Source: Diadophis punctatus similis | Lineage: Eukaryota > Chordata > Lepidosauria > Squamata > Dipsadidae | Length of the DNA stretch: 64,000 bases | Direction: 5' to 3' | Assembly (NCBI GenBank): GCA_023053685.1 | Contig: JALIGW010000001.1 | Coordinates: 70,709,740-70,773,739 of the forward strand | Part shown: positions 9,851 to 22,800 of the stretch, one piece after another | Numbering within the stretch: the first letter of the stretch is position 1 | Layout of the letters: each line of letters opens with the position of its first letter | Notes under the pieces: generated by a model | The model's database searches: none | Seen by the model: the letters and a program-made list of their open reading frames with translations, nothing else | What the model was told of the DNA's origin: nothing | Program-made: the position numbers and the translations under genes

Positions 9851-12149
9851 TAGGTAACATATTTTTCATCACAGGTAACAAAACATCTTGGGCCAGCCCC
9901 AGTGCACAGTAGCAAGCACATTTCCTAAATGGCTTTTCAAGACTTCTAATGCTAGTTACGTCTTGACCTGGAAAGCTATGCCACATATATCACATGCCCT
10001 AAAGATTCAAGGGCAATTTAATACAAATTAACTTTGTACATGTCTCCTATTTTATAAGACACCAACTCTTAACTAAGTAAACCAAGTCTGCAGATAGGGA
10101 TAGAGGCCTTTTCAAGAAGTTTAAAGCAACCTCATTGGAAACAGACTGTATCCTAGTAGTCCCATTACAAAGGTTGAAAACCAAAGAACCTGCTTGTAAG
10201 ATGAAATTCCAACAAAGGGATTTGATTTTCCTTTGGCTACTTAGGTTTAGGAAACAAATAGACACCCCAGCCCCCCAATATTTTATAATTTTGAATAATT
10301 TTCTAGAAATTATTCAGAACTAAACTATCAATTTAAGGACCATGTATACGGCTGACAATTAATCTAGAATGAACTTGTTTATTGCTATTTGCATCAATTC
10401 AAAATAGTCATTTTTCTCTAATTATTTTTGCTGTTTAAAAAAAAAAAACCACCCAAATTCAATAAAAATGCAACCAAAACAGCTCGTATATATTCTCACA
10501 CACTTACACATGTCTGGTTGCATTCCACTCCTTTCCAGAACATTCCATTTATCCCTTTCCCAAAAGATCCTCCAGGTATTTTGAGCGATGCTGAGGACAC
10601 CACATGGCTTGGCAAAGGCGTTCCATAAAGTGCTGTCCTGTAGCTGTGGATACAAATTCAAGCTGGTTGCACGCAGAACTCTGGCATATTCAGCCCACTA
10701 CCCCTTAGCATAGCCAAATGTTTCAGCAGCTGCCCTTTTGTCCTGTTTCTTAAATAAACAAAGAACAGATACAAATTAATGACCTAAATTTATGGCAAAG
10801 CACACTGCCTTCCCAGAGCTAACTGCCTTAAAAGAGCAGATGCTAAAGTAACATTTCAAATTTGTACAAATGAAAGTGAAAAAAATAAAGTGAAAATTAA
10901 AAAAAAAACCTCGAGTGTGAATGTATATACTTGGAATAGCATGTAGAAAATAATTTCTTAGAAAGTTGTTGGCCTTTGCTGTTCAACCACTCAGTGACGT
11001 ATAACATTATTCCACACGTGAGCTTCCATAAACTTTCCTATTTGTGAAACAATCTTTGGCTTTAATAATCGAAATATTACCTCTTTTACCATTTTCGTGA
11101 TCACACAATGCTGCTGTTATTGATGATATTATAAGAACTATAATAACAGTTTTAAAATATCAAATGAGCTCTTTATGCAGTCCTTAAGGAGGCAGTCTTT
11201 AGTCACGCAGCCAGCTTGCTTGGGAAATCTCATAGAGAGTTAAGCCTGCGAATAAGCAGACTCTTGTGAATGGTAATTATATCCAGGTGTGAAGAAGTAA
11301 TTAAAAGAAAGAAACCTTTAGCAAAGCCAATGAGAAAATCTGATGCAGAAGAGAAAGATCTGATCCCCCCCAAAAAGTAAATTAAAACATCACATGTAGA
11401 AACAGAGCAAAGTCACATGTTGGATTCCATTAAATGATTTCCTCAAAGAGAGAGAGCCCTGCTAGATTTTTCTTCATAACTCTACCTATTTAATACTGTC
11501 ACTGATTCTTGTGGTTTGTTGCATGGCTAAGCAGAGAGTTCAGATGCTGCAAATAATCTGGGATTGCTAGCTTTCAGAGAAATAATGTGCTTAAAGTGCA
11601 GCTTCCCCTATGCCCACGGTATTTTATATAACCTGAAGTTTAGGAAACAAAAATGAAACAAAACAAATGTTAAAATCAGTCAGAGCCCCAAAATCCAAGG
11701 GTGTCTCTGAGGGATGTTCACAAGAGACAAGATGGTGGCCACAACCATTGACCAAAGCCCTGATAGTTTTGATATGCCTGAATAAATTCTAAAGACACTA
11801 CAGATCGGCTCAACTCTCATACTGGTTTTCAATCTGTACAAGATTGAAGGAAAGAATAGCATTCAATGGAAGCGAGTATAGAATCATACACATTAAGACT
11901 ACAAACAGTAATGTATCCTGAGAAGAGTTTGAGACAGGTGTGATTGGCCAAAACAGGACTGTAGGATTGTGGTGCATCTTTTAACAGAAAAAAATGTGCA
12001 GCTTCTGTGAAAGGAACAAGTAGTGGGGATAATCAGGAAAGTAATTGAAAAAGATTAAAGAAATTAACATTTGTGAAGTACATTAAGTAATATTTTATAG
12101 TTGATGAATGAGTTCACCAAGAAGTACTTTAAGTGAAGTAGGTAAGTAG
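9851..12149. other. gene-free AT-rich stretch
   Basis: No gene is supported on either strand. Short open frames near 10047-10661 and 11680-11862 lack domains. Confidence 0.55.
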
Positions 12150-12296
12150 GTAAGGGACGTGCATAAGCGCACCAGCATGCCTACCGTCCCTGTCCTAATG
12201 TTCCCTCTTATCAGTACCCATCTTATGTATATAAACAATGTTATATCTATGTATATTACCAATACGTACTTGACAAAATAAATAAATAAATAAATA
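12150..12296 (+). mobile_element. LINE 3' end with (AAAT)n tail
   Basis: An anonymous stretch with CCTACCGTCCCTGTCCTAAT and TATGTATATAAACAATG ends in ACTTGACAAAATAAATAAAT. The AAAT-repeat tail suggests a LINE 3' terminus. The clade is not assigned. Confidence 0.5.
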
Positions 12297-13998
12297 TTGC
12301 CCGTAGTTCTGGTTGCTACATCTCCTTGTCATCCCCCTGTACCTCTAAAGAATTCTAACATTAGAAAATTATGCCTGCTTTGCAAAAATAGGAAGATGGG
12401 AAAAAAGTCAGTTATCTATGGAATAGAAATTGTAGTGATGGCTTCCTGCTCATGCCGCTTTGAAAAGCAGCTCAGGTATGGAGGTTAACAATGGAGATAT
12501 ATTCTCCATTTCATGAGCGCCTATTAATAGAGTTGCATATACCGGTAGATTGCATGGAAAATCTTCTTCCACTACCGTGTATTTAGATTTCCCTTTAAAA
12601 AGTGATTCTGTAAGGGTAACCTTGCACATTCAAAATGCCTTGGCTGTGTAGTTTGACAGGAGAATTGGTTGTAGGCCATCCTGAGCACTTATGGCTAATG
12701 TTACACCTTGTCAACAAGTGACCCATTTATAAGGTTACTAATTGAGAAACAGCAGCTTTGAGAGGTGTCTCCGAGAGGTAAGCAAATGGCAAATCATATT
12801 CCCCTGAGACATTTCCTTGCTCCATGCCAAATGCATGTCGTTTGTACCACAGCACATTACCCTCCATTTCCCTTCTTCCTCAGCAGTCAAATATACATTT
12901 TCTTGTCAAGCATCTTGGCAGTCAGCTCCACAGTTTGCAAGATGGACTGAGAACTCCACAGGTGGACTGATTAGTGGGTGGCATTTTTGAGTTCTAGCAA
13001 GCTGTTAGCATTATGTCTGTTTGCTTTAGGTACAGATGTGAAGTGATTTGACAGTCGATTTCAGAAGTGTGTGAATTTTTTTAATGTCAAACTCTTCTTT
13101 ATGGATACAATCTCTTTTTCTCCTAGCTGTCCACTGGAGGGGGGTAGCATCAGAAAAACTTCAATCTGGTGGTTTTGTATAGTATAGGGGGGAAAAAATC
13201 CAAAGATTTTTAAGGGACAAAAATTGTTTTTAATATTCTTCCTTTCAGAAGTTTCAATCACCACGTCCAAAATTTCATGGTAAAGCAGAAAGAAACGCAG
13301 ACTATGAATTTCTATTTACTTCACACAACTTATCTAAGCACAAGGTTGCATAACAAAAGCCATAGATGAAAGCAAGTGATGTTTGACAAGTGGAATTCAA
13401 TGTTGACTTGCTCATTACATATCTTCTTTTTGACAGAAGCATTTGGGATGTGATTTTTCTTACAGTTACTATGAGCCTAAAATAACAACTCCAGAATCAA
13501 CATTTGGAGGTGGAAAGGTACAACACAAACACTTACAATCAGAGCAACATGGGAAATCTGAGCTGACATGCCCAAATAACCACACTTGTCATACGAAAGA
13601 GGCACTCTGAGAACTTGACATTATGCTTCCATATATTTCACAACTCTGGAGAAAAAACATGTAAATATTATCTATACAAGCTCTGGGAGAGTGAGAGAGA
13701 GCGAGAGAGCGCGCGCTAATGGATGGGGCAAGATGCTTTTTTCCAGTGAGCAGGGATAGCCAGTACATGGAGACCAGGGTTTGTTAGAACATTTTCAGTG
13801 GGCCACTATACTAGGATATAAATCCTTTCATCATCAACATCCATAAAATTGGCACCATCAATATCATCTCCATATATGCTTTTACAATGTGTAAGCATCA
13901 ATTCAGAGACAAGCCATGACTAAGGAAAAACTGAAGGACGCTCTTTTTCACAGTAGATTGTTATTGGATAATGGGTAGCCAATTAGAGGCAAGGCTGC
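12297..13998. other. gene-free stretch
   Basis: No gene or repeat that I can name. A short GA/GC-alternating tract lies at about 13690-13717. Confidence 0.5.
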
Positions 13999-14472
13999 AT
14001 GAGATTAGGTAGTCATATGGTGCCCTGTCCCTTTAAGACCTCTCCCCAGCCAGCCCAGCTGCTTAGCAAACCAGCTATAAAAGCCCTGCAACAAAGCAGC
14101 TGGGTGTGGTGTGATGGTGGTTGTGGAGGAGGTGTGGAAGGGTTTTTGAAAGTGAGAAGGGTTGTGGGTTTTGTTATTCTGTATAGGAAATGGGAAGCAA
14201 CCTGATGTTAAGGAGAACTATAGGAAATGGGAAGCAACCTGATGTTAAGGAGAACTATAGGAAATGGGAAGCAACCTGATGTTAAGGAGAACTATAGTTC
14301 ACTCTTGATAGTAAGAAGCAGCAGCAGACCTAGGGAGGGTGTAAAAATAAACCGGGACTGCTATGCAAGTGTATGCTGGTGTGTGGGTTGCCTAAAGGCC
14401 AGGGAGGCTGAGGTGGGCCCTGTGATGTGTGGGAGCCCACTGAATTGGATATAGACAGAAGGACCCTGTGAC
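13999..14472 (+). mobile_element. LTR-like unit with TATA box, internal tandem repeat and poly(A) signal
   Basis: GCTATAAAAGCCC lies at about 14075-14087. A G/T-rich stretch and three tandem 37-mers follow, then AAAATAAACC at about 14343-14352. It closes near CCTGTGACA. The order TATA box then AATAAA within about 270 bases is that of an LTR. No clean target duplication is visible, so both boundaries are approximate. Confidence 0.5.
14182..14297. repeat. three perfect tandem copies of a 37-base unit
   Basis: Units start at 14182, 14219 and 14256, are identical to one another, and each begins TATAGGAAATGGGAAGCAAC. A 5-base partial fourth copy (TATAG) follows. Lack of divergence implies recent expansion and probable length polymorphism. 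Confidence 0.97.
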
Positions 14473-17400
14473 AGTCTCTTACCTTTCTTCAGATAGTAAT
14501 GCTGACATGAAATAGCAGTCTCACAATACTATGGTTAGCTGTTAGCAACCATATCACATATAAAACAAAGAAAGATGTAGCTTCAAACTCTGAATTATTT
14601 CTCTTTCACACCATGTGTAAACAAAATCCTTTTTAATTATAGCACATACATAAATGCTGCAAAGCATTCCTCAAAATCCACCAGCTGATTTTCACTGTGG
14701 CATGAAATCATAGTTTATTTAACCACAATTTACTGAATAAATCACAACTGGCTGGATTCACACACCCCAATAAACCAGAATAATTTATAGATAACAAACT
14801 GGTTCACACAACATACTAAATTGAGAGGAAACTACAGAATAGCTTAGCATCTGGTACATCTGGCCATAGAATTCTCATGTGGGCTTTGGCCCTCTTAATC
14901 TGTCCCCAGCGTGGAGACATGTTAAACCAAAAAAATAATATACAAATACCAGTTTATTATATGCATTTCTGAATTGTTCATTGGAGGCTAGACAGTGTGA
15001 AGGGGGCAGAATTTGCAAGATAGGGCATGACCCCAGCCCACTCCTTTTGTATGTATTCATGTACAAAAGGAGTAGGGGTAAAATTATGACACTTCGTGAA
15101 GATTTTGATCTCTCCCCAGATATTCCTAATCTCTGAGAAATACAACATAGATGAAGGAAACTTGCAGTCAAAGTCTGTTACCAAAGATATGTGATAATCC
15201 AGATAGTCTAGGACTAGGTAGTATATCGCAAATCTTTACTGTCTTCTGAATAACTCTTGATTGGAGGTAGGTTCACCTGACAATTTTTCTGAGTTTCTCA
15301 CAAGTAAAATTGCTCTTGGTCACTTCTAAGCACAATTGGGCAAAGTCTTAGGAGATGATTTGGCCATTTTTGTAGAGTATTCATTGCCCCATTTGGCGGC
15401 TTTAATAGATATCCTGGATAGGGTATCTAGCCTTGGATTCAGGAAGTAATATCTATTTGAGTGGAATGGGAGGTACTACTACCTACCTTGAAGTGCATGG
15501 TATTATGTCCCATTTGGAAGGGACTTTATCTTGAACCAGTGTATTAGTTAACTTGCATCCAATCTCCAACTTTCTCTTTGGGAGACGTTTTCAGAGAAGA
15601 TGGTGTGGGTGTAACATTAGATTATTTTAGAATTGGATAATCAAGATTCAGGATTTGATAAAGCTTTCACATAAAGTTTGTTAATAATATAGAGAAATAA
15701 TGAATTAGATTACCAGCCTTAGTGCTGGTGCTAAGTGCTCTATGCCACATGCAGCATTGCCTGTTAACTGTAAGGATACCATACTGGTTAATTCTGTGGT
15801 ACATTTTAGCTAATACACCAAGCACAACAAAGCTCAGGTTGATACTATTCTAAATAAGCCAGGATCTACAATCTACAGATACCTTGCAGGTTAATATACT
15901 ATTGCCCTTATTTTATTAACTAGAAAGTGCATGCAGTGTATTGACACACACTCAGGATATTTCAACTCATTTCAGAAAGATTGTAAGGAAAAAAAGTGAA
16001 ATAATCCCTCCCAAACCCCAAATCATCTGAGAAGCTAGAGGAAATCTGTGATATCAAAGTAAAATGAGGATGAGGATAATATGAAGAGTTGAGATATAGC
16101 CAGTTATTGAAGCATTAGTATTTATGAAGTAGGAAGATTGAATGAACAGCCTTATATTCAATATCTAAAAATGCTCAGAAAAACAATATTGGTTTTAAAT
16201 TTACCCCCAGGCAAGGAAAAGGACTATGTTATAGCTGAAATTTCATATATTTTAGTTCTGACCATGGACATTTAAATGCTTCTGTTGCTTGTAATTACCA
16301 TAAACCACTGAGCAAGGATTTCTGATTGTGGTGGATATGAATATGAATATAAATCAAATAAATGACTTTTAAAGCATATTATCTCATAATCACCAAGGAA
16401 GAGAAAAAGCTAATTTTTACTTCTTCCAGGTAACGTTTAAAGTGCAAAAACCCCTGCAGAACATACTTCATGAAATAAAGAAAAGATAGCAGGGAATGTA
16501 GCACAGGAAATTAAAATTGAGCAAAATATAAGTTATCTCTCCTCTTGATTAGTTGTGTGTATCTGTGTGTGTGAGTGAGCATGCGTAAATATAAGGACAA
16601 CTCTCAGTTCTTGCTTCTTTGAACTTGTGTAATTTCACACTCGTGTTATCAGTGGGGTTATCTAGCAACCTTGTATTCTGATGACCTTTTCCTAATCCTT
16701 TTGGTTATTTCTGATATCAGGGTCTTTTACTTGCCACCATATTTTGTGTCTGAAATATTTTCACTTTAGTTTCATTATTAATGCTAGCAAGTGAGCAGGC
16801 TGATTTTATTCCATCTGGAAAAGCAGATTCCATTGATCTGCTTTTAATCCATTTTTCTCCAAAACCACCATTTAAAGGCATCTGTTTTTCTTTCTGATGG
16901 TCCACCTTTTGCATCTGTATGTTAGACCTGGCCTTGATAATAATTATTTTTGTTGTCACTGTGATGTTTTTGCTCTTTAATATTTTGTCTCTCTCTTTCA
17001 GTCTTTCTTCCAAATGACAGCGGTTTCTTCATTTCATGGCTGTAGTTGTCATACCAGTGATTTTTTTTAATCCTAGGAAGACAGTCTTTCATTCTTATAC
17101 CTTTTCTTTGCCTATTTGTATGGGATCGACATACATGTATGTGCATCATTTCATGTCGGCAATTCCAGAATGTACTGCTGCCATAAAACAAAACAAAAAA
17201 TGCAAAGCAAAAAGTTTGCAAACTAATGAGCATATGCATATTTTTAAAAAAATACTTCCACATTGCTACTTCCTATCAAATCCTTGGTGATCATTTTTTC
17301 CTGCTATGTAAATAGCCTTACTAGTCTTTCATTATTCTTTTAAGATACCTAGTGCTCCCTGTAGCTCCAGATGACTAGGGACAAAAAGAAACTGGTGTCT

Positions 17401-17514
17401 GATTGCCATATTTCTCCTTGCAGTGAAAAGCGAGGGGGTCCCACTCAGCACCAGCTACTTTGGGGAGAACAGCAAAAGTGCACACCTCTAAATAAGGTGG
17501 AGCAAAGAGTTTGT
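14473..17514. other. gene-free AT-rich stretch
   Basis: No gene is supported. CTCCTTTTGTATGTATTCATG at about 15040-15061 is followed directly by an inverted copy (CATGTACAAAAGGAG), a small hairpin of unknown meaning. Confidence 0.5.
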
Positions 17515-17600
17515 TTTATTTATTAAGTTTATTTGCCATCCCTCTCATTTCGAGCGTCTCTGGGCTGCTTACACCATAAAACATTAAAATCGGAGATAAA
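17515..17600 (-). mobile_element. L2/CR1-like LINE 3' end
   Basis: On the minus strand the segment reads GTAAGCAGCCCAGAGACGCT, then GGATGGCAAATAAACTTAAT and AATAAAACA. This matches the common squamate LINE ending (…GGGCGGCATATAAAT…AATAAATAAA). Confidence 0.65.
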
Positions 17601-17807
17601 TATTCCAACACTATAAAATGAAAAGTTTGAGTTGATGGTAATATGCCTTGGTGTATGGGATGGAGGGAGGAACTCCCAGGAGGACCCAGGAGGAAAATGA
17701 GGCAGGGCTGCTGTCAGTGTGAAAACGCCTACCCCACAGCTTCAAAGAAATGCTGCCAAAACCATTTCTTCTAGAGCGGGAGGGGAGCTGTGTCACGTAG
17801 TGAATAT

Positions 17808-18122
17808 TGTCAGTTGTATGTCTATGCAGGGTGATGCACCCCTATTTAATATTATGGTACATTCCAATATAAGCAGAACACGTGATATGATGTTCTTTAC
17901 GCATGTGTGCATTCCTAAACCTCCATTAATTCTTCTTCTGCCTTAGCTCTTGACCTGAACGGTCGTGTTTTCTTAGCAAAGATGTAATTATTCAGGATTT
18001 ATTGTTTTTGTACTGACATAAATATTTTCTATTAGACTTTTAATCTCGGTTTTATTTCTAACTGTCTGAATTCCAAGAAAAGATCTAAATCGCCTCTATG
18101 AGATTTTATTCTCATCCCAACA
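17808..18122 (+). mobile_element. solo LTR, same family as 59298-59594
   Basis: About 315 bases with TG...CA ends (TGTCAGTTGTATG to TCCCAACA). It aligns along its whole length with 59298-59594: TATGCAGGGTGATGCA, then CGCATGTGTGCATTCCT, then TCTAAATCGCCTCT, then ATTCTCATCC. No internal coding region is present. Flanking bases show no clean duplication. Two dispersed, independently flanked copies confirm a family. Confidence 0.8.
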
Positions 18123-18139
18123 AGCTGGTAGTTAATGGG

Positions 18140-18300
18140 GCTCATCTTTCTAAGCCCCATCGCATTGTGGGGACATGGAAGAGAGTGGTGCCAGCATCAG
18201 CCTGGCACAGTCAATGCATGTGGAAGGAGCCTCTACCTAGGATCGAACTCACAACCTCCTGATTGTGAGGCAAGAGCTCCACCTCTTGAAAACTTTATAA
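18140..18300 (-). repeat. tRNA-derived SINE, minus orientation
   Basis: Read on the minus strand it has an A-box-like TGGAGCTCTTGCC (18270-18282) and a strong polymerase III B box, GTGAGTTCGATCC (18240-18252). Unstructured body sequence follows. Spacing fits a tRNA-type internal promoter. No full cloverleaf forms, so it is called a SINE rather than a tRNA gene. Confidence 0.65.
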
Positions 18301-21300
18301 GTTGCCCTTCAGTTTAAAGAATTCACAGGGCAACTCGCAAAAATCATTCCCCCCCCCCCCAACAATTAAAACAAAAATAAGACCTGCTGTTTCCTCCTTT
18401 GTTTTCTTGCTCCCCTCCCGTTAAAAAAAAAATCTCCTGTGTACCTTTCTTCTTTACCATAAATGAATTAGGCCTTTGACACTGAAGCATTTTGAGTATA
18501 CTCTTTTTCCCTCTTTTTTAGCTTTAGTTTAACACCCTAATGAAGCTGTTAATTTGCTTAGGCTTTTTTCCCCCCTTCCTTTTTACACTTATAAATAAAA
18601 ACATTTGTTCCCATTTTTCAAAGTGTGAAGAGCTGCAGCAGAAGCCATCAATTAACACAGGCAGACAAGGCCAGAGTCCTTCCTCTCCCCCTCTCCCCTC
18701 CCCAGCAAACTGTAAAGATTTCCATGCTGTGCTCCTTGGAGGGTGAAACTTGGGAGGGGACATGAAGTGGAAAGTCCCCTTTACCCCCTCCTTTGCATCT
18801 GTAGTGTAAACCTGCAAGGGCTTTTTAGCAGCAGCTGCTTTGAGAGAGAAATAGCAGGAAGATCCGAGCAATGGAGAAGTGCGCCCGCTTCCAGAGAGCT
18901 TTCCAACACTGACCAAAGTTTGCCAGCTGTTGTCTGTGGCATACCAAGTACCACTTTCTCTTTTCACCCATTTGCAAGAAGCAAACTTCTGCCCCAAGTC
19001 GTTTTAATTAGCCTGATCTTCTAAAGAGTTACACATAATATCCCTGCTGAATAATTTTACGAGGCAGCTACGAGTGTCGGAAGAATTCAGTGAGTGTACC
19101 GCCTGAAATGCAATCTTAACAGATAACATGCTGGCGAGGGGGGGTCTTCTTCGGAAGCCAACCTTCACTTTTAAATACAGTTCTGCTCTTTCATGAGTCT
19201 TTAACCAGACTTTCATTCAGAATGAGAACGAGACAGTCTGAGTTTTCGGGGGGGGGGATGACAATTATAATAATAGCAGCAAGGAGGTGGCATACAGAAC
19301 GTTGTGATAAATGATCAAACAGTCCTGCAAACTCTACAGAAAGTGAGCTCTCTGCGCAAGTTAGGAAGAATATAAGAAACTGCTTCATGCTGAGCCAGAC
19401 AGACTATCAATGCTCCTAGTTCAGTACTGTCAGTGCAAACAGGCAGTGGCTTTTCCAATTTTTCAATAAGAGCTTTCCATCCTTCCCTGAAGATGCTGAG
19501 GATGGTGGAACCTGGTATGTCCCACTGTAAAAATGTGGGTTCTCCCAGAGAACTTGAATCTCATTAAATTTTAAATGCTTTTGAAAGTAAAGCTTTGATT
19601 GCACTATATTACATTATTAATTTTCCTTGGTCAAAAAGAGGAAAAAATAGGGACTTGCTTGGCACGCTTGAGAAAATTTCACCAATGACGTGAACTATGT
19701 TGGCAATAATACCAAATCTAATGAAAAAGTGAAATGCAGTTTTTTTTCTTGGGTTGATAATATCCCAACCTAATTGCCATTCTACAGTCAAAGAGAAATA
19801 GCTTCCGGAACCATAACGGAAAGTTAGTGACCTGCCAATTGGCCTAAGGAAAGTGGAGGCTCTCAAAAAATCATGAAGAATCCTCTGTTTTTGATATCTT
19901 GAAAGATTGCAGAGCCATTGCAAATTCTTGGTTGTCTTCAGAGCAGCTTATGAGGGAATGCTGCTATTCATATGTGTGATTTGTGTAATAAGCTGAAAAT
20001 CCTTCTTACTGGCTGGGGAATTACGCGGGGAGAAGCATCACACATCTGGAGGGCTGGTTGTGTGTAACACTAGACTTTTCTTTTAAAATTAATTTTCTTC
20101 TCACTGAAGTTTTCGCATAGTGTTAGAAACAGTAGAATGTTGCTGGTGTACAATAATTTATAAATGGCATCAACCTGCTAACTAGGAAACCACATTTTTG
20201 GCCAGCAAGCATAAAACCAAAAGGAAGGCAGCAACTGGTTCTTCCAGCTTTGTATAATATTGGGAGCTAGCCGTACATTGACATTTGGGGTGGCAATAAA
20301 ATCTCCTGCTTACCTGCCCAAAGGTCTTACAACAGGTGTCTCTTACACAGCTCTGAATGAAATCCTCCTTGAATTTTTTCTTCTTCCTTTCCCTCCCTCC
20401 TTCCATGTCCTTGACCATTGCTTGAACTTATATCTGTACTTGGTAGAACTTAAACAGGGATTTAAGCCACGCGCATAATAACTTGCATGGGGGGGGGCAG
20501 GGGTATTCACTTTTCTTTTGCATTAATTAATGACATTTATGTAGCTCCCCATCTCTCAAAAGGTGACTCTGGTGGTATACAACAATCAAATTACATTAAG
20601 CAATGGCATATTGCGTAGCTTCTTTGTCACAACTCTCTGGGTGGAAATCAGATTCATTTCTCAGGCTAAGCTGGGGTGGGACATTCTGTGAAATTGAAAG
20701 CAGAGAGAGCCCAACAAAGAAGAAAATGGAGGGTGAGATCTCAAGGCTTCTGTCTTCCTCATGGAGTAGCATGCTGGCTAATTACCCAACTGGCAGGAGA
20801 AAATCACATGGGCAAAAGTCCCATCACTCTGGAAATCGCTCAGCAGATGTGTCTGCTGTGGTATCAGCTAGCAGACAGGTTAAACAGTATATCAATCGGG
20901 GCATCATGCTTTTCTGTGGTATAATTAATCATTTTTCCTCAAATATAGACTGTTTATAATTATAACATGACTGTCATTATGGTTGGAGTTTTTTTTTCCA
21001 ACTCCCCACATTCTATTATATCCTCTTGCAACTATAGACACTGCTTACACAAACCAGCCTTTTAGAGCAAGGTTATCTATGCTTTTCTATGCTTTGATTT
21101 CTGGACCCATATGTTTGTTTAGTTAGCTCAGTTATAATCTGTCCACCAATGAGTATTGCAGGCTCTTTCTTCCTGCCCAGCCCCACTATATTTTATCCTG
21201 GAAAAGCTAGAATGAAACTCCTAGGATCTTATTGAGGTTGCTACAGTACTTGTGTTTGTTTTGGCACAGGTGCTAGCAAGGGGAACTTTGGGAGATTCTG

Positions 21301-22559
21301 GAACTCCAAATGCATGCATATATAAGAATGGGCCCTTTTTATCCCCATCAGTACTGGAGTTACCTTATTTTACTGACCTGCATTTCAAGGACATTCTGTA
21401 TGCAAAAGACTGGTAGTGTTGCTGAATAGGTTTCTTTGTGCTCCTGCGTTTCAAAACAACAGCAAATATTCCCAGAGTTGGTTTCTTGCTTTTTAATTTT
21501 TGCTAAGCAAACATTTTCCTCCACCTTTGTGAATTAATTTTACTTTGATAGCAAGCAGTAGCACTGCATGGACATGACTAGCCAGATGACAGGGAAGTGA
21601 TGAAGGAAGCTCCTAAGACGGACATGGAAAAGACAGTCCTTTACTACCATGAGCAAGTGTGCCAACTTCAAGCAGTGATATAATTGGCACCATCTTCACA
21701 AAGACCTCCTTTAGAGTAACACCAGATTTACCCTCCAGGGCATAAGTGGTTTTTTTTAAAATTCTCTGCCTTTATAGAGCTTCTGTACTCATTGGGCAAT
21801 TCTTTCCAAGCTTATGTTCGTTGTTGTCTTACTACTATTTGCGGTTTTCTAGCACGCTCTTATTTCTAGAGATTTGACTTATTTTTTTGGCATGCTAGAT
21901 TAAACATACTTTACCCCCAAACTATGCAAAAAGATACGTTGCTCTCACAATTAGCACGGCAGCTGAATATTGATATTAGGAACCAGACTAGTGTTATCTG
22001 TATTAGCTGAAGCTTCCAATGACTTATCAAGGACAACCCTATGGCAGAGAGTTTTCTCATAGTATTAAGTTATTCCAGTTTCGCAATTGTGTACATGTTC
22101 CAAAATATTGCTCTAACTTAAAGTTGCCAGGACAGTGCCTGTTTCACTCCATGTGGAAATTTCCAAAGCAGTTTTTAATGTATAACCATCCTGATATATC
22201 CACAAAATATAATTGGGGGGAGAGGAAGGGGGAAACCAGGTAGTTTCTATTTTCATGCTTTCCCACCAGTTCTTTTTTTTTCATTAAGAGAGAAAAAGGG
22301 GTACAATATGATGTCTTTTAATGCCTGTAAACATTTTTGAAAAGCAGCTATAATCAATGAGGACAAATTCCCTCATCATACATTTGAAATCGTTATACAC
22401 CTAGGATGTTACAGTCCATGAGTGTGTCTGCAAGGTATGGTCAGAAAACTCAACATTAAAAAACCAGATGGAGCCATTGACTTGACTGTTTTGACCATGC
22501 CCTGTGGAGACGCAATCCTCTTCCTCCTCCTTTCCCTTTAAGGAAGTGTTGATTCCTGG
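18301..22559. other. gene-free; one block resembles conserved non-coding DNA
   Basis: No gene is supported. The interval 18540-19030 is repeat-free and moderately complex (GAAGCCATCAATTAACACAG, TCCTTTGCATCTGTAG, AGCAGCAGCTGCTTTGAG), with homeodomain-, octamer- and E-box-like words. It could be a distal enhancer, but only cross-species alignment could show that. C15 at about 18347-18361 is a homopolymer. Confidence 0.4.
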
Positions 22560-22800
22560 TGATTTCCAGGACTAGTCCCAACAGTTTTCTTGCCCACATT
22601 TTCAGAAGTGGTTTGTTCATTGCCTTCTTTCTAGGCAGCGGTGGGTTACTCCCAGTTCAGCGGCGGTGGGAGGCTCCACCCACTCACCCAGAACGCTTCT
22701 GCGCATGCGCAGAAGTGTTGCACGCACGCGCGAACCGGTAGTAAAGGATTTTAGAACCCATTACTGTTTCTAGGGCTGAGAGATTCTGACACTTTTAGCT
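22560..22800 (-). repeat. SINE interrupted by a MITE
   Basis: Plus-strand words TTCAGAAGTGGTTTGTTCATTG and, after the interruption, AGGGCTGAGAGATTCTGA match the SINE bodies at 64-284 and 61775-62000 (GGAAGTGGTTTTCCATTGCC, AGGGCTAAGAGAGAATGA). A 131-base element is inserted between them. Confidence 0.65.
22636..22766. mobile_element. hAT-like MITE with perfect 8-base target duplication
   Basis: A 131-base element from CAGCGGTGGGTTACT to TAGAACCCATTACTG. It is flanked by identical 8-mers TTTCTAGG (22628-22635 and 22767-22774). Its core at 22696-22715 is a perfect 20-base palindrome centred on GCGCATGCGC. The family is the same as at 5990, 26460 and 32533. Confidence 0.9.

Noticed and set aside
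18140..18300. Possible tRNA gene on the minus strand
   Set aside because: A and B boxes are present, but no acceptor stem or anticodon arm forms; SINE is the better reading.
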